A stretch of DNA of 64,000 bases from assembly GCA_017798125.1 (NCBI GenBank), contig CP059070.1, positions 1,922,001 to 1,986,000 of the forward strand. The letters run 5' to 3'. Numbering within the stretch: position 1 is the first letter of the stretch; each line of letters opens with the position of its first letter. The notes beneath the pieces are model-generated. The model saw only the letters and a program-made list of their open reading frames with translations. It did no database searches and was not told the DNA's origin. This stretch comes from Cryomorphaceae bacterium. GTDB taxonomy: Bacteria; Bacteroidota; Bacteroidia; Flavobacteriales; ECT2AJA-044. A program made the position numbers and the translations under genes. Shown one piece after another: positions 7,820-15,621 of this stretch.

Positions 7820-8850
7820 CTGAAGTGAAACCACTTATAGACGAGTTGATACGTCCTGAACTAAGAGGATTCCGAGGTTATTCTTCGAGTCGAGACGAGG
7901 TTGAGGAGGCCCCGGAGATTCGGCTCGATGCCAATGAGAATCCTTTTCCAAGCGGATACAACCGGTATCCGGACCCACAACCAAGTTCAATAGTTGAAAA
8001 GCTATCTGGTTATTACGGAGTAGAGTCAGATCAACTCCTTGTGACACGCGGGAGCGATGAAGCCATCGACACCATCTTGAGACTGGTGGGTCAACCAGGA
8101 AAAGATGCTGTTCGGATCTTTCCTCCCACCTATGGGATGTACTCTGTTAGCGCTCAAATTCAGGGTCTTGAGGTCATTGAATCGCCATTGGAAATGGACT
8201 TCCGCTGGCCAAATATACGGGGAGAGAAGCCTGCCAAGGTTACGTTCCTTTGTTCTCCTAACAATCCGACGGGAGGGTCTATCCCGCTTGATCGACTGCG
8301 TGAACTATTAGATCAGTCTGAAGGAATCGTTGTTGTGGATGAAGCCTATGCGGAGTTCTCGGACGAGGCTTCGGCCGTTGAATTGATTGCTGAATATCCA
8401 CAGCTGCTGGTTTTGCGCACACTTTCGAAGGCATTCGGATTGGCTGGACTCCGCATTGGGGTTATCCTCGGACAAAAGTTCTGGATAGAAGCGCTGCAGT
8501 CCATTTTAGCCCCATATCCCATACCAACTCCTGTCTTGGAGGCTTTTTTAAGACAATTTGACCCGGATCGAATGAAGGTAGAAGTGATGGAGATCGTCGG
8601 GTTGCGGCAAAGGCTTAAAGAGGAGCTTAGGTCGTTGGACACGGTAGAGGAGGTGCTCCCTTCGGAGGGGAACTTTTTATTGGTTCGATTGCGATGCGAA
8701 GCGGAGCCATTGCGGGGCTTTTTATTGGAGCGTGGAATCTCCATTCGAGACCGTTCTTCCGCCTTCGGATTCCCCGCGGTTCGGATCAGTATTGGAACAC
8801 CCTTAGAGACTCTAAAACTGGTTAATGAATGGAAAAATTACACACCATGA
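7816..8850 (+). CDS. hisC: histidinol-phosphate aminotransferase
   Basis: PLP enzyme converting imidazole-acetol phosphate and glutamate to histidinol phosphate. It has 344 residues, fold type I. The substrate loop LDANENPFPSG, CSPNNPTGG and VVVDEAYAEF (PLP Asp and Tyr) are present, and the Schiff-base Lys is Lys205 in RTLSKAFGLAGLRIG. It overlaps hisD by 4 bases (ATGA) and hisB by 4 bases. Confidence 0.94.
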   Translation: MTEVKPLIDELIRPELRGFRGYSSSRDEVEEAPEIRLDANENPFPSGYNRYPDPQPSSIVEKLSGYYGVESDQLLVTRGSDEAIDTILRLVGQPGKDAVRIFPPTYGMYSVSAQIQGLEVIESPLEMDFRWPNIRGEKPAKVTFLCSPNNPTGGSIPLDRLRELLDQSEGIVVVDEAYAEFSDEASAVELIAEYPQLLVLRTLSKAFGLAGLRIGVILGQKFWIEALQSILAPYPIPTPVLEAFLRQFDPDRMKVEVMEIVGLRQRLKEELRSLDTVEEVLPSEGNFLLVRLRCEAEPLRGFLLERGISIRDRSSAFGFPAVRISIGTPLETLKLVNEWKNYTP

Positions 8851-9950
8851 AGAAGGTGATTTTCTTAGACCGTGACGGTACCTTGATTGACGAACCCATC
8901 GGTACAGAGCAAGTAGATTCGTTCGATGTTTTGAAATTTGAACCAATTGTTTTTGAGTCAATTAGAAGTCTTTTATTGAAGCAAAGCTTTGAGTTAGTCA
9001 TGGTGACCAATCAAGATGGATTGGGGACAGAGACCTTTCCTGAAAAGGACTTCTGGCCTGTGCAGAACTTTGTCGTAAACACCTGTGCAGCTCAGGGTGT
9101 TCCTTTTGCGGATATTCACATTGATCGAACCCGTCCAGAAGATGGGGCTCCTACCCGAAAACCCGGCACGGCATTGCTTCACAGATACATGCAAGGAGAT
9201 TATGATCTAGCCGGGAGTTGGGTGATCGGTGATCGGCTTTCGGACGTTGAGCTTGCAGCTAATTTAGGAGCTCGATCCGCCTTGTACGACCCTCGTAGAA
9301 GGTTTGATTCGAGTAAGGCCGATGTCTATGCAAGGACTTGGCCGGAGTTGGTCAAGAAAATCTTGACTGTGCCGTACCGGATTCCTTTGAAACGCAATAC
9401 ACGAGAGGTTCAACTTCAAGGTAATATTGTCTTTCAGGGAGCGGGTAAGTCGGAAATTAACACGGGATTACCTTTTTACGATCACATGCTCGAGCAAATC
9501 TCCCGCCACGGCGGAATTGATCTGAACCTCACGGTACAAGGGGATTTGGAAGTAGATGAGCACCATACTGTAGAAGACGTGGCCATTGAGCTCGGCAAAG
9601 CACTTGCCGAGGAGTGGAAGTCTTCCGCCGGTCGCCAACGCTATGGCTTTGCATTGCCCATGGACGATGCCGCGGCTGAGGTTCGTTTGGACCTAGGTGG
9701 TCGCTTTTGGTTGGATTGGGAAGTTGCCCTCAAAGGACCTCAGGTAGGTGGTATTGAGGCGGATTTATGGGCGCATTTCTTCCGCTCCTTCGCAGAGAAT
9801 GCGCGCATGAACCTCTATGTGCGCGCTTCGGGCGAAAACGATCACCACATCATTGAATCCGTATTCAAGGCCTTTGCGCGCGCTTTAAAGGCCGCCTTAC
9901 GGCGCGACGAATCACTTGAGTTACCCACCACTAAAGGACAATTCGGATGA
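8847..9950 (+). CDS. hisB: bifunctional histidinol-phosphatase / imidazoleglycerol-phosphate dehydratase
   Basis: A 367-residue fusion. Residues 1 to about 165 form a HAD-type histidinol-phosphate phosphatase (FLDRDGTL with the two Asp, TNQDGLGT, TRKPG). Residues from about 175 form the dehydratase (HMLEQISRHGGIDL, DEHHTVEDVAIELGKAL, SGENDHHIIESVFKAFARAL), whose His-rich motifs bind manganese. The same fusion is known from enteric bacteria and many Bacteroidota. The ATG at 8847 overlaps the hisC stop as ATGA and was chosen over an ATG six codons upstream for that reason. Confidence 0.93.
   Translation: MKKVIFLDRDGTLIDEPIGTEQVDSFDVLKFEPIVFESIRSLLLKQSFELVMVTNQDGLGTETFPEKDFWPVQNFVVNTCAAQGVPFADIHIDRTRPEDGAPTRKPGTALLHRYMQGDYDLAGSWVIGDRLSDVELAANLGARSALYDPRRRFDSSKADVYARTWPELVKKILTVPYRIPLKRNTREVQLQGNIVFQGAGKSEINTGLPFYDHMLEQISRHGGIDLNLTVQGDLEVDEHHTVEDVAIELGKALAEEWKSSAGRQRYGFALPMDDAAAEVRLDLGGRFWLDWEVALKGPQVGGIEADLWAHFFRSFAENARMNLYVRASGENDHHIIESVFKAFARALKAALRRDESLELPTTKGQFG
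9892..9909 (+). repeat. intragenic hairpin repeat, degenerate copy 3 (in hisB)
   Basis: CCGCC-TTAC-GGCGC-GACG: four of five arm pairs and a GACG flank. It is read as ALRRDE near the HisB C-terminus. Confidence 0.4.
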
Positions 9951-10534
9951 AGCGTATAGTACTGTTGGAATACGGGGCGGGCAACACCAGGAGCGTGGGC
10001 TTTGCCTTAGAGCGCTTGGGAGTTGCGTATTCTGTGGAGTCGATCCCAGTGGATGATGCCGCGGGCTATATTTTACCCGGGGTTGGGGCTGCGCCATCGG
10101 CCCGCAGGGCCTTAGAAGAGAATGGTTGGTGGTCTTGGTTGGAGGAAGCCCGCGCCCCTGTTTTGGGCATTTGTCTGGGCTTGCAGCTTATGAGTCGTTC
10201 CAGCGAGGAAGGGAAAGTGGGCGGCTTAGGTCATTTTGAAACGGTTACACGAGCCTTTCAGAAAGCGCCTATAGTACCGCACATGGGGTGGAATTCGGTC
10301 AAATCGAAAGGGTCGCGCCTGCTTGAAGGGGTGCCTGATGAGACGGACTTCTATTTTGTGCACGGTTATCGGCTCGATGATTTCCCAGAATCCACGGGCG
10401 TTACAAGCTATTTCGATGATTTTGCCGTGGTCGCGGAGAAAGACCTTTTTTACGGTGTTCAATTCCACCCAGAGAAAAGCGGCGAGGCCGGTGCTCGGGT
10501 GATTCAAAACTATGTGGATCTATGTTTCGGATAA
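9947..10534 (+). CDS. hisH: imidazole glycerol phosphate synthase, glutaminase subunit
   Basis: Class I glutamine amidotransferase that supplies ammonia to HisF. It has 195 residues. The nucleophile Cys is in PVLGICLGLQLM, and the His-Glu pair is in YGVQFHPEKSG. The oxyanion region LPGVGAAPSA is present. It overlaps hisB by 4 bases and hisA by 13 bases. Confidence 0.94.
   Translation: MKRIVLLEYGAGNTRSVGFALERLGVAYSVESIPVDDAAGYILPGVGAAPSARRALEENGWWSWLEEARAPVLGICLGLQLMSRSSEEGKVGGLGHFETVTRAFQKAPIVPHMGWNSVKSKGSRLLEGVPDETDFYFVHGYRLDDFPESTGVTSYFDDFAVVAEKDLFYGVQFHPEKSGEAGARVIQNYVDLCFG
10095..10111 (-). repeat. intragenic hairpin repeat, copy 4 (in hisH, reverse)
   Basis: The minus strand reads GGCCC-TGC-GGGCC-GATG with perfect arms. 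The gene is on the plus strand and reads it as SARRAL. Confidence 0.6.
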
Positions 10535-11247
10535 TTCCGGCGATTGATTTGATCGAGGGTAGGGGAGTACGCCTTGAGCAGGGTGACTTTTCCAAGGAGA
10601 CGGTGTACGCTTCTAACCCTGTAGAGCAAGCCTTGAAATTCGAACGCATGGGGCTCCGCGATCTTCACTTAGTGGACCTGGATGGAACGCGTTCCAAAAG
10701 GCTCGAACATCAGGGTGTTTTACACTCTGTTTCGCAAGCGACCTCCTTGCATTTGGACTATGGTGGAGGAGTGCGAAATGAGGAGGATATCGAGCTTTTG
10801 CTTTCCCTTGGCGCGTCAAAAGTGGTGCTTGGAAGTGCCGCTGCCCTGCGGCCAGACTGGTTTGTAAAAACACTTCAATTGATAGGATCTAAAAATCTGG
10901 TTTTCAGTTGTGATATACGAAACAAAAAACTCCAGCTGTCAGGTTGGCAGTCGTCTTTTTCGGGTGATTTTTGGTCTCTTTTAGATCAATTCTCAAAGGC
11001 CGGGCTCCAAGAGGTTCAGTGCACCGCCATCGACCGAGATGGTATGTTGAAAGGACCGGATTTTGAGCTTTATGAGGAAGCGATTCGACGTTTTCCACAA
11101 CTGAATTGGATCGCCTCAGGAGGAGTTTCGCGCCGTCAGGATTTGATCGATTTGGAGGCGCTGGGATGTTCCGGAGCCATCGTTGGGAAGGCATTCTATG
11201 AAGGACGAATTACCGAAGCAGATTTAAAGCTCTGGACCCATGCTTAA
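10522..11247 (+). CDS. hisA: phosphoribosylformimino-5-aminoimidazole carboxamide ribotide isomerase
   Basis: A 241-residue (beta/alpha)8 barrel that isomerises ProFAR to PRFAR. The N-terminal [18 protein letters not shown] holds the catalytic Asp, [10 protein letters not shown] and [12 protein letters not shown] hold phosphate-binding glycines, and the second catalytic Asp is in [15 protein letters not shown]. The start ATG lies inside the last codons of hisH (13-base overlap), and hisF overlaps its stop by 8 bases, so translation is probably coupled. Confidence 0.94.
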   Translation: MFRIIPAIDLIEGRGVRLEQGDFSKETVYASNPVEQALKFERMGLRDLHLVDLDGTRSKRLEHQGVLHSVSQATSLHLDYGGGVRNEEDIELLLSLGASKVVLGSAAALRPDWFVKTLQLIGSKNLVFSCDIRNKKLQLSGWQSSFSGDFWSLLDQFSKAGLQEVQCTAIDRDGMLKGPDFELYEEAIRRFPQLNWIASGGVSRRQDLIDLEALGCSGAIVGKAFYEGRITEADLKLWTHA

Positions 11248-11992
11248 AAAACGAATCATTCCTTGCTTGGACATCAAAAACGGGCGAACAGTCAAAGGGG
11301 TAAATTTCAAAGGGCTTCGAGATGCGGGCGACCCTGTTCAACTCGCGGCGAAGTACAACGAAGCTGGAGCGGATGAATTGATCTTTCTGGATATCTCCGC
11401 CAGTGAGGAACGCCGGGAAACCCAGCAGCAGTGGGTCGAACAGGTCGCTCGTGAGGTGGCCATACCCTTTGCCGTCGGCGGCGGAATCAGTAGTGTTGAT
11501 GAAGCCTACGCGCTTTTGCGCTGTGGGGCAGACAAGATTTGCGTTAACTCGGCCGCACTTGCTCGACCACAACTCATCGCCGAGCTGGCTGATGCTTTTG
11601 GTCAGCAATGCGTTGTCTTGGCGATTGATGCTACCGTAGAAGAAGGAACCTGGCGCGTCTTCAGCCACGGAGGTCAGCGCAGAACAGACCGCGAACTCAT
11701 AGAATGGGCCGTTGAAGCTGAAACTATGGGAGCTGGCGAGATTCTGTTCACCAGTATGGACCACGACGGCACCAAGGACGGTTTTGCCCTTGATGGGCTC
11801 CGTGCCCTTCGTGCGGCCACTTCAATCCCCATCATTGCTTCAGGTGGCGCGGGGGAAATAGTCCACTTTACTGAGGTTTTCAAAGAAACCGATGTAGAGG
11901 CCGCTTTGGCCGCCAGCGTATTTCACTTTGGCGAGATCGAGATTATTGAATTAAAACAGGCCCTACGGGCCGATGAAATCCCCGTGCGATAA
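11240..11992 (+). CDS. hisF: imidazole glycerol phosphate synthase, cyclase subunit
   Basis: A 250-residue barrel partner of HisH that makes imidazole glycerol phosphate and [25 protein letters not shown] with catalytic Asp, [23 protein letters not shown], and the second catalytic Asp in [13 protein letters not shown] are all family-specific. The C-terminus [14 protein letters not shown] contains a hairpin repeat copy where family members usually vary. The stop and the hisIE start share one base (TAATG). Confidence 0.95.
   Translation: MLKKRIIPCLDIKNGRTVKGVNFKGLRDAGDPVQLAAKYNEAGADELIFLDISASEERRETQQQWVEQVAREVAIPFAVGGGISSVDEAYALLRCGADKICVNSAALARPQLIAELADAFGQQCVVLAIDATVEEGTWRVFSHGGQRRTDRELIEWAVEAETMGAGEILFTSMDHDGTKDGFALDGLRALRAATSIPIIASGGAGEIVHFTEVFKETDVEAALAASVFHFGEIEIIELKQALRADEIPVR
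11959..11975 (+). repeat. intragenic hairpin repeat, copy 5 (in hisF)
   Basis: GGCCC-TAC-GGGCC-GATG, the exact sequence also found at 19741 and 59308. Read as ALRADE at the HisF C-terminus. Confidence 0.7.
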
Positions 11993-12588
11993 TGGATCAA
12001 AAGAAGATAGATTGGCAAAAGATGGACGGGTTGATCCCGGCTGTTGTCCAGGATCAAAAGACAAAATCAGTTCTGATGTTGGGGTATATGAGCCCCGAAT
12101 CGTGGTCTCAAACGCTTGAAGACGGTTTTGTGACTTTTTGGAGTAGATCCAAGCAACGTCTTTGGAAAAAGGGAGAAACGAGCGGAAACACGCTAAAACT
12201 GTCCGACTGGAAGCTGGATTGCGATGGGGATACACTCCTACTGTCTGTAGATCCTGCAGGTCCGGTGTGCCATACGGGCGACACCACCTGTTTTGGCAAC
12301 GATCATGGACGATTCCTAGATGCATTGGAATCGCTTGTGCACCAGCGCGTTGCGGATCGTCCCAAAGGCAGTTATACGACGAATTTATTGGAGGCTGGAC
12401 TCCAGAAAATTGGGCAAAAGGTTGGAGAAGAAGGTTTGGAAACCGCTCTGGAGGCAGCCTCTGGATCAGATGAGCGCTTGATTAGCGAATCCGCGGACCT
12501 CGTATATCACCTAATCGTTTTACTCCAAGCTCGTGGATTAAGTATGAGCGAGGTAGAGCAAGAGTTGGAGCGCCGTCACCGTTCGTGA
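11992..12588 (+). CDS. hisIE: bifunctional phosphoribosyl-AMP cyclohydrolase / phosphoribosyl-ATP pyrophosphatase
   Basis: A 198-residue fusion for steps two and three of the pathway. The HisI part (about 1-105) shows [30 protein letters not shown] and metal ligands in DCDGDTLLL and [11 protein letters not shown]. The HisE part (about 110-198) shows [24 protein letters not shown] and [13 protein letters not shown]. It is the last gene of the operon and ends directly against the convergent oxyR gene, without a visible terminator. Confidence 0.94.
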   Translation: MDQKKIDWQKMDGLIPAVVQDQKTKSVLMLGYMSPESWSQTLEDGFVTFWSRSKQRLWKKGETSGNTLKLSDWKLDCDGDTLLLSVDPAGPVCHTGDTTCFGNDHGRFLDALESLVHQRVADRPKGSYTTNLLEAGLQKIGQKVGEEGLETALEAASGSDERLISESADLVYHLIVLLQARGLSMSEVEQELERRHRS

Positions 12589-13521
12589 CTACTTCCAGTT
12601 TACGCGAATGTAGGAACGTTTCTTTTGGACCACATCGGGAACACTTTCCAAGAAATCATCGCGCATGGCCGCGAGAAGGTGCTCTTTAGTGAACCCTTGA
12701 TGGGTTACAAAACTCACCTCCCGAACGGGCTGCGGGTCGTTGAACGGAATGACATGAGCGTTTTCTGATCCGCCACGAGCCGATAACTCCGGAATAAGAG
12801 TGAATCCTCCGTTCTGATCGACAAGCTGCTTTAGCGTTTCGATAGAACCGCTTTCGTACATAAAGCCCTGATGGTCAATTTGCTCGTTCTTTGGTCGGCA
12901 AATATTCAAGACCTGAGAGCGAAAACAATGACCCTGATTCAAAATCCACAGGTCTTCATCCGGTAGCTTCTCGGGGTCAATGCTCTTTTGTCCGTAGAGT
13001 GGATGCACGTCCGAGGCATAGATCATGAAGGATTCATTGAAGAGAGGGATCTCTCGAATTTCCGATTCCTCCAAGGGGGTTACCAATAAGCCAATATCCA
13101 ATTGATCTCCCTTCAAACGCTCAATGATTTCGAGCGTTTGCAGTTCCTCTACAACTAAACGGACCTCAGGGTGTCGCTCGGTGAAGAGCTTGAGGAAGCG
13201 CGGCATCACATAGGGGGCTAGGGTAGGGATTACCCCAATCCGAAATTCCCCATCCATGGTTTCCTTGTCCGACTTAATAATTTCTTCAAGTTGGTGGAAC
13301 TCGCGAAGTACCTGTCTGGCTTTCTTGACTACGGATGTCCCAAAGGGCGTCGGCTCAATGGGCTTCTTGGTGCGATCAAAGAGCAACATGCTCCATTCGT
13401 CTTCCAATTTCTTGACCTGCATGGTCAGAGTAGGCTGGGTCACGTGGCAAGATTCCGCTGCACGAACAAAGCTTCGGTGCGTATCCAAGGCCACGATGTA
13501 CTCGAGTTGCTGAATGGTCAT
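12589..13521 (-). CDS. oxyR: hydrogen peroxide sensor and transcription regulator, LysR family
   Basis: A 310-residue LysR regulator. The N-terminal helix-turn-helix covers about residues 1-60 (FVRAAESCHVTQPTLTMQVKKLE). The regulatory domain carries Cys199 and Cys208 in NQGHCFRSQVLNIC, the same numbering and spacing as the redox-active pair of Escherichia coli OxyR, and the T/GHCFR context is typical. It should sense peroxide by disulfide formation and activate catalase and peroxidase genes. The gene starts one base after the stop of an outer-membrane barrel gene, so the two are probably co-transcribed. Confidence 0.9.
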   Translation of the reverse strand: MTIQQLEYIVALDTHRSFVRAAESCHVTQPTLTMQVKKLEDEWSMLLFDRTKKPIEPTPFGTSVVKKARQVLREFHQLEEIIKSDKETMDGEFRIGVIPTLAPYVMPRFLKLFTERHPEVRLVVEELQTLEIIERLKGDQLDIGLLVTPLEESEIREIPLFNESFMIYASDVHPLYGQKSIDPEKLPDEDLWILNQGHCFRSQVLNICRPKNEQIDHQGFMYESGSIETLKQLVDQNGGFTLIPELSARGGSENAHVIPFNDPQPVREVSFVTHQGFTKEHLLAAMRDDFLESVPDVVQKKRSYIRVNWK

Positions 13522-13522
13522 C

Positions 13523-14215
13523 TCAATAGAATTCGAAGCGGTACTCCAGACCGATGTTCAACATCCACGTGCGATTGAAGGCCTCGACTTCATCGTCCAA
13601 GAACAGGTCGCTCTGTCCAACAAAGTAGCGCGCATCCAAGCGCAAAGCTACGTGGCGGCCAAAGAAGAAGTTGATTCCCCCTCCGAAGATGAGGGCGTTA
13701 TCCCTTGTATTCCAGTTGCGGTCGTTGAAGTTCAAGTTCTCGGTGTTGCGAATGTCGCCAATCCCATTTACGGGCGGATCCAGACTGAAGCGCTCCAGAA
13801 CTTCACCACCGGTAGCATAGCTAAAGTTGTACCCGGCTAAGAATCGAATGCGCAGCGGTCCATCGCCAAAATTGACCTGGGCCATTACGGGAATGTCGAA
13901 GTAATTGATGTCGTATTCTTCTCTGTAAAACCCTTCATATTCGATCCCATCAATAGTGGCGGATCCTTCTTGATGGATGGTGGCACCTCGTCCACTCCAA
14001 CCCGGTTCAATGCGCAGAGAAAGTCGTTCAATGGGTTGATATTCAAGAACAAAGGCGAAGTTTCCGCCGTACTTGCTGATGATGTCGATTTGACTCGTAT
14101 CGCTGCTGGCGTTCCAATCGCTAAGCGCGGATCCACCTTTCAAACCCACGGTCAGCTGGGCCTGTGCAGTCCCGGCTAATGCTATAAACAAGCCGAGAAT
14201 AAATGTTTTCTTCAT
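13523..14215 (-). CDS. outer membrane beta-barrel protein
   Basis: A 230-residue protein with a signal peptide (MKKTFILGLFIALAGTAQAQ). The rest shows alternating hydrophobic strands and ends ...LNIGLEYRFEFY, with a final aromatic residue as usual in outer-membrane barrels. It resembles the PorT-like OMP_b-brl_2 group of Bacteroidota, whose members have no single function. The gene sits just upstream of oxyR and a TATCTTGG box lies 17 bases before its ATG. Confidence 0.78.
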   Translation of the reverse strand: MKKTFILGLFIALAGTAQAQLTVGLKGGSALSDWNASSDTSQIDIISKYGGNFAFVLEYQPIERLSLRIEPGWSGRGATIHQEGSATIDGIEYEGFYREEYDINYFDIPVMAQVNFGDGPLRIRFLAGYNFSYATGGEVLERFSLDPPVNGIGDIRNTENLNFNDRNWNTRDNALIFGGGINFFFGRHVALRLDARYFVGQSDLFLDDEVEAFNRTWMLNIGLEYRFEFY

Positions 14216-14232
14216 AGTCTCTGTTTATGGAG

Positions 14233-14240
14233 CCAAGATA
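14233..14240 (-). promoter_or_regulatory. possible -7 promoter box for the barrel protein and oxyR
   Basis: The minus strand reads TATCTTGG, 17 bases before the ATG at 14215. It differs from TAnnTTTG at one position. Confidence 0.3.
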
Positions 14241-14250
14241 CGAAACCGGC

Positions 14251-15180
14251 TTATTTCGCGAATTGATATCGAACGATTTGTTCGATCTTGGTTTCGTTGA
14301 TTTCTGTTGTGGCACTGAAGACTACTTCAGTCCACCATCCGGACCATCGTTCAAAGCTATACAGGCTTTTTTCTTCAAAGCTAAAGGAGCCGTTCCCCAA
14401 GGGAGCCATGGCGTCTTCACCCATGGCCTCACGGAGCTTTAGGTATTCGTTGATCGCAACTCGAGCTTTTTCTGGATCAACGGTGGTCTTGGTTTGAATG
14501 GTGGCCGTGCTGTCGCCTAATTCAATAATGCGGGTTTCCAATACTCCTGGAACAGGTCGATTGGCAAAATCAATGGGCACGTCGCGTTCTTGTCGCTTAA
14601 CAGAGTCCCGGTGAATGGCAACGTTGTACGCGTTGAATAGCGTTTCATAGGGTTGGAGAGCGGTATTCTCGACCTGTTGGCGTTCATCGAGGCGCCGTTT
14701 CATTTCCAGAACCAATTGATCTACTTCCTCATCGGACATCTCGATACCCGACTTCTTGAAGGTAGTTCCCACGTATTCAAAAATGGCGTCATACACCTTT
14801 TGTACCCGATCCCAATTGCGCAGCCCGGTGGTATAACCTGCCGGATGGACCTTGACCTCGAGCTCTAGGCTGTCGGTTTGTGCGAGTACTTGATCGACGG
14901 CATACTGTAACTCGGGGACGTCCGTAAACACATCAACCTTGAATCGCTCGGCCATCCAGTCTAGGGTATAGCCCTGGGAAGAAGCGGTGAGGACCTCTAT
15001 GTAATCTGTCGTGGAATCCTGTCGTTCGCGAAGGACTGTGTCTTTACGAGTAATGCGTTCCTCGTAGCTAATCGTCAAGGTTCTTTGATCTCCGATCTCC
15101 CATTTTGGAAGCAACAGTAGCCACTCGTTTTGAGCCTGGGCTGACGTGCAAAAAAGGAGAAAGAGAATAGCGTACCTCAT
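14251..15180 (-). CDS. secreted protein of unknown function
   Basis: A 309-residue protein with a signal peptide (MRYAILFLLFCTSAQAQ). The mature part is acidic and mixed, with the stretches WEIGDQRTLTISYEERITRKDT and a Glu/Lys-rich middle. The C-terminal half, about FEEKSLYSFERWSGWWTEVVFSATTEI, suggests a beta-rich domain. No known domain is recognised. It lies upstream of the barrel protein on the same strand and divergent from the TonB-C gene. The start was set at the signal peptide Met. Confidence 0.6.
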   Translation of the reverse strand: MRYAILFLLFCTSAQAQNEWLLLLPKWEIGDQRTLTISYEERITRKDTVLRERQDSTTDYIEVLTASSQGYTLDWMAERFKVDVFTDVPELQYAVDQVLAQTDSLELEVKVHPAGYTTGLRNWDRVQKVYDAIFEYVGTTFKKSGIEMSDEEVDQLVLEMKRRLDERQQVENTALQPYETLFNAYNVAIHRDSVKRQERDVPIDFANRPVPGVLETRIIELGDSTATIQTKTTVDPEKARVAINEYLKLREAMGEDAMAPLGNGSFSFEEKSLYSFERWSGWWTEVVFSATTEINETKIEQIVRYQFAK

Positions 15181-15188
15181 GGAATTAG

Positions 15189-15196
15189 CGAAGATA
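15189..15196 (-). promoter_or_regulatory. -7 promoter box for the secreted protein at 15180
   Basis: The minus strand reads TATCTTCG, with a TTG 16 bases upstream (15213-15215). The ATG follows only 8 bases later, which suggests a very short or absent 5' leader. Confidence 0.4.
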
Positions 15197-15216
15197 GGCT
15201 TCTGAGCAGGAACAAT

Positions 15217-15224
15217 TACCTTTG
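15217..15224 (+). promoter_or_regulatory. -7 promoter box for the TonB-C protein
   Basis: TACCTTTG, an exact TAnnTTTG box, ends 4 bases before the GTG at 15229. No -33 TTG is evident. It is back-to-back with the box at 15189-15196. Confidence 0.45.
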
Positions 15225-15228
15225 AGGT

Positions 15229-15621
15229 GTGAAGCAAGGAAAACACCAGTCGATTCGCCAACCTGAGTATGCGGGCGGCCCAAAAGCACTAGATGCCTTT
15301 GTTAAGGAGAACGTACGTTATCCTGAGTCGCGTATACCCGATCAGATCAAGGGAGTCGTCCGAGTCAAGGCCGACATCAACAAGAAAGGGAATGTAGTTC
15401 GAGCAAAGGTAATTGCCGGCTTGGGTAAGGAATTCGACGATGAGGCGCTTCGCGTTGTCAAGCTGCTAAAATTCTTGGTGCCTGAAAATCGAGACATTAA
15501 GATTACTTTCCACAAACAGTTTAATATCACCTTTAATCCTCCCAAGCCTCAACCCAAGCCCAAGGCCAAACAGGTGAATATTCAAATCTCTTACCATTAC
15601 ACCCCAAAGTCAGGGGATTAA
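15229..15621 (+). CDS. soluble TonB C-terminal domain protein
   Basis: A 130-residue protein starting at GTG. Residues about 12-105 match the TonB C-terminal fold (PEYAGGPKALDAFVKENVRY, IKGVVRVKADINKKGNVVRAKV, DDEALRVVKLLKF). Unlike a classical TonB it has no membrane anchor, no signal peptide and no Pro-rich linker before the domain; a short Pro/Lys-rich segment (PPKPQPKPKAK) follows it instead. Its place of action is therefore unclear. It ends overlapping the convergent cytochrome gene by 4 bases. Confidence 0.7.
   Translation: MKQGKHQSIRQPEYAGGPKALDAFVKENVRYPESRIPDQIKGVVRVKADINKKGNVVRAKVIAGLGKEFDDEALRVVKLLKFLVPENRDIKITFHKQFNITFNPPKPQPKPKAKQVNIQISYHYTPKSGD

Noticed and set aside
13763-13784. 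CCC-ATTTAC-GGG-C-GGATC in the barrel gene as a repeat copy
   Set aside because: Three-base arms, a six-base loop and a shifted flank; too weak.
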